Below, in pieces: positions 23,114 to 36,400 of a stretch of DNA of 64,000 bases. The DNA lies in contig NC_134456.1 of NCBI RefSeq assembly GCF_047948215.1, positions 199,466,034 to 199,530,033 on the forward strand, read 5' to 3'. Source of the stretch: Lycorma delicatula (lineage: Eukaryota > Arthropoda > Insecta > Hemiptera > Fulgoridae). Position 1 is the stretch's first letter, and each line of letters opens with the position of its first letter. Below the pieces are notes generated by a model. That model was not told where the DNA came from, ran no database searches, and was given only the letters and a program-made list of their open reading frames with translations. A program made the position numbers and the translations under genes.

Positions 23114-26039
23114 ACATTGCTAATACCATTAAATGTGATTTTAAGCCTACACAAAATATTACGCAAAAATATCAAAATTAATATACATAATTAAGAGGAC
23201 ATTTAAAATAATAAAAACCGAGTAGAATTATTAGAGTACGGTACGCAGTTTAGGTAACAATGTACGAGCATATAAGTTACACTGCAATACACTTTACTCG
23301 ACTGTAGCAAGGGGCATTCCACTACAAACGTATAAATATATATATATATATATATATATTATACTTTTTTTTTCATTCTCCTTACTAGCTGGAGAGTAGT
23401 TGTATGTACAATAAGTTGGTACCAAAAGCGGGAATAACGTAGACAGTACAAAGTAGTAAATATTGCACGGGTAAAAAGATAATATTATGGAACTATACCA
23501 TTTTGTGAGATGCTATTGTACGTTACATACGGAAAACATAAACATTATAGTAAAAGGTATATCAAATACCGGCTAGGAACCACTGATAGCATTTTTTATA
23601 GTTACATTTTACCTTCCACTCTAAACAGACTAATAAAATTTGACGTCTTCACAAAAAAAAAAATTATAAAAACAATAAACTAAAAATGAAGAAAAATTTT
23701 ATAAAAACACAAAAGAACACTTCCGTTCATAAAATTTAAAACAGCAATTTGAATACTGTTTTAAAATTCATATGTAATAAAATAAAAAAATTAAATAAAA
23801 CAGAATATTCTCAACTCTTAAGTGCTACAAACATTACTTATTCCTATACAATTTATACCGCTATAATAATCAAATAAGAAATAAAATATAAATTTAAAAA
23901 TATACCACAACTTGTAATAAAATCAATAAATTCTTAAAAAGCACCGTTACATTTACAAGTTAAATTTAAGTGAAACAACATGTATTATCTTGTTTTCTAT
24001 GAACATTATACACCGAACTACTCATCTTACCATTTTACAATGGTGGTTTTTATTTAATGTTACAGTTAACTGCCAGTTTTTCTTATTTAATTTTAAAATA
24101 ATGAAATAATGGTGATAAAAAACACACAACTTGATAACTTTATAAGTTATTCAGCAAACCGGATTATGTATTTTTAATTCAAACACAGCAGCAAGTAAAA
24201 TTTACCTGGAGTTTACTCAACCTGAAATCATTATTGCAAGAAAGATAAATAAAAAAAAAATACCATTATAAATAAGTAGCAAGGGTAAAATAATATTATT
24301 AAAATATTTCTTTAAATATTATAATTTATCATAAAATACACCGGTAAAATTAATAATAATAGTAAAAATTGTGGGACTAACTTTCAACAAAATATTATGA
24401 AATTATAGTGATTTATTTATAATAAAATTAGAACGTAAAGAACATGGAGAAAATGCACAAAAGCTTTATAAAATTTAAAACCGGTATTTTAAAATTAGTT
24501 TAAAAAGTATAATTTATATTGCGGCAAATATTTAAAGTATTAAATTTAACATTTCTCCCAGTGATAAAGTTGACTATTATTTACAATAAGCTTAATGATT
24601 TAATGAATTTGTTAATTATTTTATTACAAAACTTTATATAACAAAAAAAGCTAAAATAATTATTTAAACCAGTAAAAGTTATAAAAATTATTATAAATTT
24701 AATCCAGAGCTTAAGAACTTTGTTTTAAAAGTATCGTAAACTTATTTATAGTCTTAATAAAAAGATCCTAGTGAAACTATTTCTGAAATTTTGAGAAAAG
24801 GAAGCTAATTTCTAATAGTGAAAATATTTATACTATCAAAAATTAACTTCAAAACTCCAATTAATAGATGTAAATTTTTATTATCGCGTAACAGTCTGTA
24901 AGATTAAAAATTGTCCATACTCTGGCAGCACCTGGAGCTAATGTTTAATTTTTTATACTGATTTATATTTCTTTTTAATTTTACTAAAATTAATGTTTCA
25001 AATTTATTTTAATTATGCAGGATCTATTTTAACGTAATTTTATTTACATTAACTTTATTTACAATCGGTTAATCGTAGAGACAACCATAAATAAATCCGA
25101 TCGTATATAAACACTTCATAGGAAGTTCCCATCGAAACTTTAAAATAATTAAAACTAGTATCAAAACTTGTGAAGAGAGTTAATACACAGTAAAGTCTAA
25201 CAGTAACACAGGCCAAACAACACAAGAAACCAAAAAAAGAAGGAAGAGATGAATACTGTAAAAAAAAAATATATATAAAGTAAAGAAAGCACACAAACAG
25301 AGAAGAGTAAATAGAAATAGAGCATTCACTAACTAGCGTTAACAAAAATCACAAAAATAAAACATAAATCAGATAGTCATAATAACACTTCATAATAATA
25401 TCGCAAATAAAATCATCATAAATCACATGGATTATATAAACATTGAACAGATAAAAATTTTACAATAATATATCATTTTAGAAAAAATATCAGCATTTGT
25501 GCAAAACTGTTACCATGCTAATTTAACCACGATTAGATCAATCATTTTTCGGCTTGTGCCCTATCCGTATCACGACATACAATTTACAAAAAGGTGTACT
25601 TATATATATATTAAATTTAAATGAATGTGTAGGTGGTACAAAGCTGTGGCGCAATACGTTAGTGTAGAACGTCACTTTTAGACTTTTAACTCGTATGTAC
25701 TGTAGTGCTTAAGAAATGCTGCCAGTTAAGGGAAACTAACTCAAATTTCATGATTGTTTGTCAACATTAAAGTATGTTAATGCATTCTGATATAAAAAAC
25801 CAAATAGAAGTCACAAATACAGATTATTTTCAACTCTTAGTTTTATAACTAAGATTTTGTTAGGTTTAGAACTGGAGAACTAACAAAATTGGAAATATAA
25901 AAACCATGAAAGAGGTAATTTTGTGCAATATATTGCTTAAACTGGTAAGATCGAGGGTTTTTACTCTACTTTAATTTTATGGAGTTGTTAGGAAATCCCT
26001 TTACGCAAGTCATCAAATTATTAGGAAAGCTGCAGCTTA
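23114..26039. other. AT-rich sequence with TA microsatellite
   Basis: A (TA)n tract lies at 23336-23359. A 96-codon minus-strand open frame at 25055-25345 is hydrophobic and low-complexity and is probably chance. No other feature is recognised. Confidence 0.5.
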
Positions 26040-27130
26040 CTTTCTATGATTCAAAAACGTCTGTGAGCGTTCCAGTACGCTGAAAGCACAGCTTTATGCG
26101 CCTCCATGTCCGGTTGTTTATACGCAACAGCATATCAGGGAAATTCTTACCGAACGGCATCTTGAAGCTGCTCTTTGTTGACTTATCTGCGTTTTCGGAC
26201 CTCTTCTTTTACAGAATTCCAGAGTGCATTATCAGGATTGGTAAGGTCAGGACTTTTTACTGGCCAAGGCAATGGAGGCGGTAACTCTTCTGACTTGCCT
26301 CCGATCCAGCGATTCGGAAAAATTTAATCGAGGCGTCTGCGGGTATTCAAAGTAAATGCACTAGAGTAACGTCTTGCTGAAACTTAATGATGTCAGTGAT
26401 CCCTTCTGCCGTTAATTCTGGAACCAACCACTTCGATCATTTTCAGGTAACTGTGTTGATTAACTGCGCCGTCTAAAATATAAGGACCAAGGAGATGTTC
26501 AGCTGTCATCCCTACTCAAAATCATAAGATGAGGCGGATGATGTTCGATTTCCTCCAAGAAGTAAGGATTGTCTTTCGCCCAGAAAAAAAAAAAACATTT
26601 TGATTACAAGAGCTTCGATAAATCGCATACTCGTCTGAGAACATAACGTTCTTTTTATCTTTGCTCTCGGAAAGCATTCAAGCAATAACTGATATGTATA
26701 AACAGGTCGATCAAGGTCACTATCGTTCATTAACAGTGGCTGGACGAAAATATTTAATTTTCAAGTCCTTCCGCAAACGGTCTCGGATTCTCGATTTAGG
26801 AACGCCTAACTCTGCACGTTAGCGCGTTGAATTCATCGGTGATCATTGAATCGATGCCTCCAAGCAGCACATCTCTCAGCTCACGTGATCGGCCTGCCAC
26901 TACGTGGCGGACACACGTGGCGGACATGGCAAGAACACATTCCGTTCCAAAAGCCTTCTTCTCTCACGTCAGTAACGTTTGCCGTGACGATTTCCCAAAA
27001 CGTACAAAGAAGTCATTCATAATGTTCTCCAATGTTTTACAGTGTGTGGACATTCGTGGACCTACACACAAGCTAACAAACGCTTTTCGACAGTGAAAGC
27101 ACTCGTATCCTTCATCGTTTTACACTTGAC
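26040..27130 (-). pseudogene. Tc1/mariner-superfamily (IS630-type DDE) transposase, broken
   Basis: A cut-and-paste transposase remnant on the minus strand, split over several frames. Around 26660 to 26490 it reads FSDEYAIYRSSCNQNV, FWAKDNPYFLEEIEHHPPHL and later HLLGPYILDGAVNQHSYL. It then gives FQQDVTLVH (26366-26385), RWIGGKSEELPPPLPWPVKS with SPDLTNPDNALW, and near the C-terminus DMEAHKAV or, in another frame, TWRRIKLC. The three acidic catalytic positions (DE, FQQD, SPD) remain visible. Frameshifts, stops and an A-run at 26584-26595 disrupt it. The N-terminal DNA-binding part near 26830-27130 is poorly preserved. An 89-codon plus-strand open frame there is antisense. Terminal inverted repeats were not identified. 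Confidence 0.75.
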
Positions 27131-28817
27131 TAAGATCATCCCACCACAAATAGAGACAGCGGACGATCCCTACCTCTGCTAGCAGCAGTGAGCGATATCA
27201 ACGGTGAGAATTGGCAGCAGTAGAGCCCGATTACATTCCCTCTCTTAAAACGGGTAGCATAACTGCCGAGAGAAGAAAATTCGGTGTGAACTAATGAAAA
27301 TCTATTACTGTCACCCAGTCAGTAATTGAATACATAATTCTTCATTGAAACATAATAAATAAATAATAATAATAATATATAATTATCGAAATTTTATCGA
27401 AGAATGAAAGAGGCTTACTTTTTAAAAGTAAAAATATTTTATTCTTTAAGATAATCTCTTTTGTTTAAAAATCTTTTTAATAAGAAAAAAGAATGGATGG
27501 CTACATAAAATCGAGTTAGTCAGGCCAAATAACTGAAAGAAATGTTTTTACTTAATATACAACAAGAATTTATTTACCTATCAACTATTAAATACACGAA
27601 TAAATGATTTTTTAATAAGTTAATAGTTAAACTTTTTAGTTACAGACGGCCTTTTTATCATATTTGATAGTTACAAATTGATTATCATCTCTAGTTGAAG
27701 TCCACAATTTGTACTGATATACAAGTATTAATAATTTTTAATTTTTTTTAGAATTAGAAAAAATCTATAAATAATAAAACAATATATTTTAAAGATGTTA
27801 CTTTTAAAGCAGATAGTGCGCGCGCGCGCGTTATTTAGTGGATTAAAGTTTAATAAAAGTATATGTGGTTTTATTTACGTAATACTAGGTTTAGTTAATT
27901 ATAAGCTAACTGTTCTAAACAAGAAATAATGAATATGTGTGTATATCATAATAATACTATACAAGAAAAAAAAGAATAAAACTTGTACTAGAAATAAAAA
28001 AAAAGAAATGAATAGCCTATACAGATGTTAGTGTGAGAGTTACATAGACAGAATGACACCAACGGAACCGTTATCTGTAAATGTAGGGTGTACTGCCTTA
28101 CAGTCGAGAACGATTAAGTGGCGTCATGATCCCTTAAAGTAACCTAAAACGATGTTCTAAATAAACTTTATCTCTACTAATTATAAAATCCACCAAGTAA
28201 ACAGTACAGTCGACACCTATTCGGCTATACAGTTTTGTTTACATAATACAGTGAGGCAAAAATAACTTTACTCATTACGACTTTTGAAAGAACGGGAAGT
28301 AGTGAATTCCGGATACGACAAAAAATATAAAGAAAAAGTGAAACGTTACTCGGCGCATTTGAAACGGGCACGTCCGGCTTCAAAGAACAACAACAAATGT
28401 TATAAGGTCTAAATCTAAAAGAAAACTCGGGTATGCGGAGTTTGAATGAAACAAAACTGATTTAGTGAACTGCAGGAAGAGTGGAAACACTCTGCCTGCT
28501 CTATTTTGCTGTATTGTTGTGGTTATTTCTACTGTAATCCAGCTACGGGTAGACCAGAGCAATGAAATGACCTTCCGCTTTGCATTTCCGTACATAGGTC
28601 TACTCATATTTAATTCTCAACCGAATCTATTCTCATTCTCTTCTTCACTCTCTCATCCTCTCTCTCTCACTCTATCTAAACATAAACACGTGTACACGTA
28701 ATACCTTACTTTTCCGCAGGCAGACTCATGAGTTTCTCTTTCACGTTTCTGTATCTAATTTTGTAACTATATTCTTGTATAGTTCATGTTTTATTTTCTA
28801 AGGATATACAAGGTATA
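27131..28817. other. AT-rich sequence with mixed-composition patch
   Basis: A short (CG)n run lies at 27819-27830. 28260-28700 is less AT-biased and pyrimidine-rich toward its end, with overlapping opposite-strand open frames that lack known motifs. No gene can be supported. Confidence 0.45.
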
Positions 28818-29045
28818 TTTTCAAGAATTATTCTTTCTTTTCTTTTTACTGTTTAGCCTCCGGGAATTACCGTTCAGATATTACTTCAGAGGATGAATGA
28901 GGACGATATGTATTAGTGTAAATGAAGTGTAGTGTTCTACAGTCTCAGTTCGACCATTCCTGAGATGTGTGGTTAATTGAAACCCAACCACCAAAGAACA
29001 CCGGTATCGACAATCTAGTATTTAAATCCGTTTTCAAGAATTATT
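28818..29045. repeat. 15-bp target-site duplication bracketing SINE copy C
   Basis: Exact TTTTCAAGAATTATT on both outer edges (28818-28832 and 29031-29045). Confidence 0.9.
28833..29030 (-). mobile_element. tRNA-derived SINE, copy C, 5'-truncated, with perfect target duplication
   Basis: Minus-strand SINE. Its 3' end (28833-28860 on the plus strand) reads, in element sense, GGAGGCTAAACAGTAAAAAG with an A-rich tail. The body matches copies A and D, but the tRNA head is missing. TTTTCAAGAATTATT occurs at 28818-28832 and again at 29031-29045, a perfect 15-bp duplication. This defines the insertion exactly and shows LINE-mediated, target-primed integration with 5' truncation. Confidence 0.88.
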
Positions 29046-31092
29046 ACCCAAGCTTAATCATACGGGTAAGTAATAAGATGAATTGTGAAAGATGAAAAAA
29101 TTTTAGCCCGACCTGAAAATTAAACTAAGTAAGTGCATGGAACAGAACATTTTAAGTATTCTAATTGGAAGACACTAGGAATAAAACAATTGGAAATTGA
29201 ATGTAATTACTAATTTAAATCTAATGTAAAGTATTGATCTGCAAAAATTATTCATTTTCATTTAAAATTTTACTTTTATGCTGATATATTACGAAAAAAG
29301 TATTCTCAATTCAATTAATGATTAAGCTAATAGTTCCCCTTTTTACTTAAACCTAATTACTTCCACTGTTGTTTGTAAGTATTTGAATAATGTAGAAATG
29401 TAGGATGTATGATGCTGAATCTTAAAATAAATTTTAACTTTAATCATCCAACTATTGTTTATTTATGTTTGCATGTAAATTAACTAAGATGGATTGCATT
29501 AAATTATATTAAGATGGATCTTAAAGCAAAAATCTATGTATTGATAATTACTGTACTAATGAATCACTCGCATTTAATCCCAAAAATTACACAAAAAATA
29601 AAAAAATAAATAAATAGAAACTACTAAAAATTTTGAAATGGTTTAAATTATATTTCGGTTCATTTACTATAATTAATATTTATTATTAGTAAACTGAACT
29701 AAATTAGAACTAATTTTTTTTCTGATGAGATCTTCCCAGAAAATCAAAATAACATGTTTTTAAATAGCGAGTAACTTTTGAATTAATTAATTTTTCTTAA
29801 ATTTACTCAGATTACGTTATATATTATGTTAAATCAAATTAATTTTCTTTTACTGAAATATATAAATATTTTTAGATAAACACCATTTTAAATTAACTGA
29901 TTTCAACTACAAGAATATATTTGATTGATTAAGTAGTACTTAAAAAATTAAAACGGAAACAATTTTTACATTATATTGTAAAAATTACTGTTTAAGATGT
30001 ATAGACGAATATCGTTAAATCATTTGAAGAAAACTAATTTTTGATATAACACACATCAAAAACGTTTTCCACCCCAATAAGATTTGAAATAAAATGTATG
30101 TTTATATATAAATCGACTTCGTATACGACAACGTAATGAAAGTGAATGTGTGAATAAATTGAGCTTGAAAATAGTTTTTACAAAAAATAAAGAGTATACC
30201 AGGTTTGTTGAAAAACTCGTGCATGCACGCACATTAAACTTGTAAACATTAAATGCATGTTAGTATAGGTGGAACTATCACGCACCTATTCGCTTAATAG
30301 TAAGAAAAAAAATTGTTATAGACTGAATTTACTATTTTAACATGGACAGATTGAATTCCAGTTTAGTTTGTTTTATATGCGTAATACGTTCAACAGTTTT
30401 GTATTTCTATTGTTCAGCGAGTGATAACAGTTTAAATTTATATTCTGCCGTATGATGTTCGTTACATTCTTCTACGGTAAATCTATGCCAATACAAAGGC
30501 ATTAATATTCTATAACAGATACTCATCCTTCTGAAGTTTACCTTTCCTTTACAAGTACGTAAAACAGAAAAAGAGCATAAAAATTCATGCATGCACATTT
30601 GATTTTAACTTTGTGATGACTTACCCTGCAAAAGCAAAGTTAAAAAAAAAATTGTCTTAAATTTTATCGTAGCTGTAAACGGTTTTTATAACACATGTTT
30701 TAAGAAATACAAACAATGTATATTGACAAAAAATTTATCGAAAGATATAGTGTTTCACACTACTAAAAGTGTGACTCTTTTACGTAAAATACGCAAAAAC
30801 AATATCCTATATGTATATATATTATCCATAAACATATTCGTTATAAAATATCAAAATGTAGATATCATAATTACAAAATTATTCTAATTAAGTACGATAT
30901 CAATCAAACAGAATTTTGTAAAGGAAAACTAATAATTCAAAATTAAATTCATTAATATTGTTCGATTTTTCTTTAAAAAATGAAATCCAAATTCTCTTTT
31001 TACTAAATCACATAGTTTTCAAATAATTAAGATACTCAATAATCTATAACTTTGTAGTTATTGTTAATAAATTCATTTAAATTTTTCAACAT
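29046..31092. other. AT-rich sequence, nothing recognised
   Basis: A/T-rich sequence. Open frames are short and low-complexity, and no repeat ends are recognised. Confidence 0.55.
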
Positions 31093-33487
31093 AACCTATA
31101 ATAATACCCCCCCTCCGGAGTCGGATCCGCAACTAAACTCGGCTCCGAGAGGTGCCATAACCTCCAACTACGTCGGAACCAAAGTTCCTGCCAAATAGCC
31201 AGAACTCGGACAGTATGCCTTGCCTCTACTCAGGATACCCCGAAAGGATCCCCACCGTTACTAGGTCTTACTTTCCCCCAACAGTATTGTAAGGGAGTCC
31301 CCACCCGATCATCGTAAGCGGGAGACCGAGTACTCCCACCCCCTCCCGGATGGAGCTGTCCCTCAGACATCATGATGCTCCTAAAAAGAAAGAGTTCTAG
31401 ATGCCAATGAAACCATCTTACATCTCCGACCCCCAGGCGCATAAACATGTTACTTGCAGGTTAAGCACCTAGGGTTCCGCTGGCAGTCCTCGCGTAAATG
31501 GCCAGTCTTACCACATATAAAACAGTGGCCGCTTCTGTTTGCACCAGAACAGAACTTGGCCCTGTGGCCTGTATTCCAACATCTGAAGCAAAGGTCGTCG
31601 GATGTACGCCACACCACTCGACAGGCCACCCACCCAATCCGAATTCGCCCATCAGACAATAGTTTGTCCGTCAGAATTGGGGGCTCTGCCAGTGTAACCA
31701 CCTGAGTGGAGCCGTAAGCCGATCGTATTGACAGGATGTCAATAGCGACCGACTCACCTATCGTCTTGCAAAGCTCCCGAAAAAACTCGTCCTGTGACAT
31801 GAGGGCATCAACATCCTTAGCCAGGACGTGAGCTCTTTTGTCGTCCCTACCAGCCATGGCAGTAGTAGCAACACAGCAATATCCTTGCTGTGTTGGTTCG
31901 CCTCGCCACTGTGTCTGCCCGAACCTGTAGGTGGAGGTCCTTCCCTTGGCCCTGCCGGAGAGGACTCCGGTTTCCCCTGGTGAAACTGCCCCTTTCATCG
32001 ACTGGAGAAGATCTGCAAAGGTTCGTCCCACTGCCTTGACCACAACTGCTGTTGTCGGCGGACTCACGGATCGCTTCTTACCTGCCAGCATCGATGATGG
32101 TGAGGCCCTGGTTAGATGAATGAGAAGGATTCTCCCCCGTCCTTTTCCCTGCGTACTCCACGGATCGCCGTAAGACTTGTCCGACTCGCCGTTGTGGACC
32201 ACAGAAGAACACCCGCCGATATTGTTCATTCTCCAAACCCCGTGGTTGGATCTGCAAATAGCAAAGGCCACACCATGATCCCCCGCGGCAATATCGATGA
32301 CTAGAGTGTAATCGGTCCGCCCAAGTGCGACCTGACAGCTGCTATCCTCTTCGGAGAGGTCCGGAGTTGTCGACTGCAAAAGGAGGACCTGGCCAGGCCT
32401 CAATCTGCAGCAATGGCCAATTCTATAAGCCACAGAGCTTTCTGAAGAACTGTCATCCTGAAAATGATCAATTCCAACTGCCAAGTCAACAATCCAGGCG
32501 GAGCCATCTGCTTCGTCCAAACTGTCAGTATCCTCAACAAGGGCGGAGGACCGGAAGATGCCCTCGGGCCAGCCCCTAAGAACCAGCCGTTCAAGATCGG
32601 CATCAGGAACGACACTTCGACCACCCGCCGCAGCTCCTCAAGCGATCAAGTCGTAGCTCGTCCCAATCCCCCATCCGAAGTTTGAGTTGCCTCATTAGAG
32701 ACAATTTGGTACGTTTGAGTGGCTTCGTTCATCACATTTGTTCGAACATGTTGTCGCCCCTGCAGTCTCTCTTCTAACTGGCATAAAACTTCCTCAAAAC
32801 ACTCCAACACATGAACGCTGCGGTCCATGTTTCCGGAGCACTCCTTTATCTCGATCTTAGTTGTCGAGTGTTGTCGGACCAACACACTCAGCTCATTCAC
32901 ATTACGAAACAGAAGCCTCATATTGTGGCCAAACCACTTCTTCTGTTTCAGAAGAACTGACTCTGTACTTACTACACGCTATTGTCTTGCAGATCCTTCT
33001 TCTCTCATACCGGAAACGTCCATCGACGACTCGTATCTCTGAAAGTCAGAGGCCTCCTCCGCCAAATATAGGGAACTGCAACCGGCCCGAGACTTCTTCT
33101 TCCCCTCAGAGGCCGGAGGAGAACCAGGTAGCTGACGCTTCCCTCCATGCTTAATCGACCGCTGTCCATCATCCGACCCTGTCTGGAGAGACGATAAATC
33201 TATTGCGTAGTCCGTAGCGAACCAACCAGATGTGCCAACAACCCTCTTCTGGCGTCGAACCGAAGCCTCTCCAGTCTTATTTGATTTACTTTTCGAAAGC
33301 AAGCAAACAGCACGCCGAATCTTCGCAATAACCATCTCTTTAATACTCTCACCACCACTGGTGTCAGACATAACTTTCTGAGTGGTGACTCCAGACCCTC
33401 TCCGCCTGCCGGATCTGCGACCAGTAACAAGAAAAATCCCTCCTCATCGATCGGGACGTCGCCCTCAAGCCCGCTTGGATCTGCCAT
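31093..33487 (-). mobile_element. R1-like non-LTR element reduced to ORF1 plus 3' tail
   Basis: A sharply GC-rich minus-strand block. It starts with the ORF1 ATG at 33485-33487, runs through a zinc-knuckle gag to 31447, and passes into a non-coding 3' tail ending at about 31093 (CTCCGGAG followed by a G-run on the minus strand). There is no endonuclease or reverse transcriptase between gag and tail, although ORF2 normally follows ORF1 and is about 3 kb. The tail matches the island at 6405-6664, so tail and ORF1 belong to a repeated family. Either ORF2 was deleted internally or the family is non-autonomous. Confidence 0.75.
31447..33487 (-). pseudogene. R1-like ORF1 (gag-type RNA-binding protein), frameshifted
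   Basis: ORF1 of R1-clade elements binds element RNA to form the transposition particle. The N-terminus starts MADPSGLEGDVPIDEEGFF (33487) and shifts frame near 33370. A Lys/Ser-rich basic stretch follows (SLLSKSKSNKTGEASVRRQK-like, with GKKKSRAG). Next comes a region at 32646-32921 with two ATQT motifs, then a long frame at 31450-32520. The C-terminus has GRIRIGWVACRVVWR and two CCHC knuckles, CFRCWNTGHRAKFC and CFICGKTGHLREDC, then CLTCK and a stop (TAA at about 31447). A third knuckle would be expected where the frame ends. At least two frameshifts and one stop block translation. The start is chosen by the first Met before the acidic N-terminus. Antisense open frames over this region are shadows. 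Confidence 0.8.
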
Positions 33488-36400
33488 ATCAACTAATTAT
33501 AATCAAAAGATATATCAAGTAATATATACACGTTACCAAAAAAAAAAAAAAAATAATAATTTAAATAAAATTATTCTTATAAAATTCAACCTAATAGACC
33601 ACATAAGTAGAAGGTAAACATAGATCTAAACTGTCTTTGATGAAACCAACGCTGCGTAACCAAGCAAACAGTACTTGGTTACATTAGGTAAATACCAGTA
33701 AACAACAAAACGAACGTAAAAAAAAAACTAAAGTAAACAACAGAAAAACGAAAAACAACTAAATAACAGCATAAAACTTTAGTAAAAACTTCAAAATACG
33801 GAGCGCGAGAAAAACTCGTACGAACGCATTCACAGCTAAAAGCGAAAGATTTCATTTTACTGGTAATAACTTACAAATATTTATGTTTAATTCACAATTT
33901 TCTGGTGCGTCTTTTATTATAATTAGGAAATTAATAGAATTATGAATTAAACATCTATTAGATATACGATATTAACTCAAGTACGTTAAACGGTTGTAGG
34001 CGATTTGACTGAGATAATCCGAAAATGACAAAGTCTAAGTCAGGTTCATTAAGGAAAATGAAGGGTAGAATGATTTCCCGTTGCTTTTTTCATTAAGCCA
34101 TATTTTTATATAAAAATACGTAATAAATGCTGAAATATAGTTGATATTAATCCTGTAAGAGCGATTTTACATACTGTTCAAAGCAGTACTGGACACTATA
34201 ATAAAATAATTACTATCATAGAAAGCAGTTCCGATACGGTTGCTTCTTTCTCAGAATTTTTATTTCTATCATAACCATCTGAAAGACTGGGAAAATAAAA
34301 ACTGATAAACAAGAAATCAATGGTGCTAACTAAATCTGATACTAACTTCGACGAAAGTTAACAACAAAATGTAATCATAACTAATTTATTGCATAATCTT
34401 TGCTAAATACAGTTTCTAATCTAAATTTTATATTCATCTTCCCAAAAGCATAATCAAATGAAATATTTTTTAAATGAACAATTTTATGTTCAAATGAATA
34501 AACCGCCGAATACCAATATCTGGAAATAGTTAAATGATTTAAAACATTTCTTTAAAATTTTTTTACAGATAAATGTAAAATTAGATTTTTATTCAAAAAC
34601 TTTGATTCATTAAATTTGAATGAAAAACTGAATGAAGGATGAATAATGAGTACAAAATCCACAGAACAATCAATCTTAATTATTTGGATAAAATTTTCAA
34701 AACAATGCCTATTTTCAATCTTGTTTCCTTTAAAAATAAAAAAGTTTCTTTGTCGTAATGAAGAATATTTGATTTATAACTCGAAAAATATTGTACAACT
34801 AAAAAACATAAATTTTTATATTTCGTTATAAAACTAATTTGCAGTTAGGTTATAGTACATTAAGTTAAATTATCCCTTTTTGTGCAGTTTCTTTTACAGT
34901 ACATAAGAAATGAAGAATGAAATTTAAAAGAATGTTGAACATAGTTTGGAACAAAAAATAATCATAAATTATAACAAAACACATAAGAAAAAAAAAACAG
35001 AAAAGAAACGAAGAATTGAGAATAATTATTAGCATGTATTCAATGCATAAGAGGCATAAGATGGATATAAAGGAGTGGCGGTTGAAAGCAATTTATTTCA
35101 TAGTACAACTATAAGTGCAAGATACAGCAGCGGCTGCACGGCGCTTCATACTTTGGCTGTGTTATGGTGAGCCAAGATGACCTGCTCTAGATGAGAGTGA
35201 CTCTTTGGTCCAAGAAGGAGATAAAAAGACAGAGAAAGAAATATATAAAGAAGGGACGTAAAAGAATAAGAGCATCCGATGGACTGGAAGTATCAAAGAA
35301 CAGGTTCAGAGAATAACCGGTTGTAAACGCTGCGGGCGATGCTGGAGCAAGAGCAACGAACCAAGGAAACCAGTTGAAGGAGAAAAAACCAGCGGAAAGA
35401 GGTATAACAGAATTAATAATGAAAAAAAAAAATGAGAGCCGGACAAGTGAACGCGTTCTCGTACAAACTGAGCTCTGAACCTGCAATTGGATGCTATAGA
35501 ATAAAGTAAAGCTAAGACAAGCTCCTGTTTCTTCAGCAACACGGGAAAAAACTAGTAGAATTACAATTCAAAAAAAATCCTCGATTACACTTTTACAAAA
35601 TTTTACAATGCCATAAAAAGAACGGTATTGTAAATCATGGAAACAATTTAGAAATAAATTTGAATACTGATTACGAATATAAAACATTGTAAGTTAAACT
35701 GCACGAAGTAGTTAACTATTATTAAAATAAAATTAAATGTAATATACAAATAAGTCATTAAAACCAAATAATTTATGACCTTAAAAAATTAGTTAAATTC
35801 ATAATTTTAAGTTTTTTGTTTTTCATATAATCACAGGGGAAAAAATTATGCTTGCAACTTCAAACAGAGGATTACATTTGATAATGAAATTTAAGAAATT
35901 ATTTTATAAAACAAATTCCCTTTGTTAAACTGATAGATTTTAATATTTATGAATCAATAAAGCAGAAAGTATATTTTACATATCAAAGATACGTTTTTAT
36001 GCTTTTATAAATAAATATATTTATTTTCTAATATAAATACAGAATAATTTTCCTAGATAAACTGATATCAGTAAACATTCGTATTTGACAACATCTGATT
36101 TTTAAAATTCATTTTGAAGTAAATAGAAATAAATGGAACATTTTTATTTTAAAAACTAAACACTGTTGAATAAATTATGAAGAATAACTTTTGTATCAAC
36201 TTTAATATATTATAAGTAATTAATTAATTATGAAAAAAGCATCATACTTAAAACATGGAAGTTTAGCAAAAACCATTTTCATTGTTAAGTAGATTAAAGT
36301 AAAATACTTTTTTTTTGTCAGAAAGTTTGGGATATGTGTTTCAAGAATACTTTCAACAACTTCAGATTAAAATACTGTAGTTAGAAAAAAATGAAAACGT

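Noticed and set aside
27819..27830. CGCGCG run as a CpG-island promoter
   Set aside because: A 12-bp dinucleotide run with no surrounding GC enrichment.
31454..33154. Plus-strand open frames over the ORF1 region
   Set aside because: Shadows of a GC-rich minus-strand coding region that carries clear CCHC knuckles.
35187..35542. Hydrophobic 99- and 78-codon minus-strand frames as membrane proteins
   Set aside because: They arise from purine-rich plus-strand sequence (poly-F/L codons). The two frames overlap each other and neither has a family motif.
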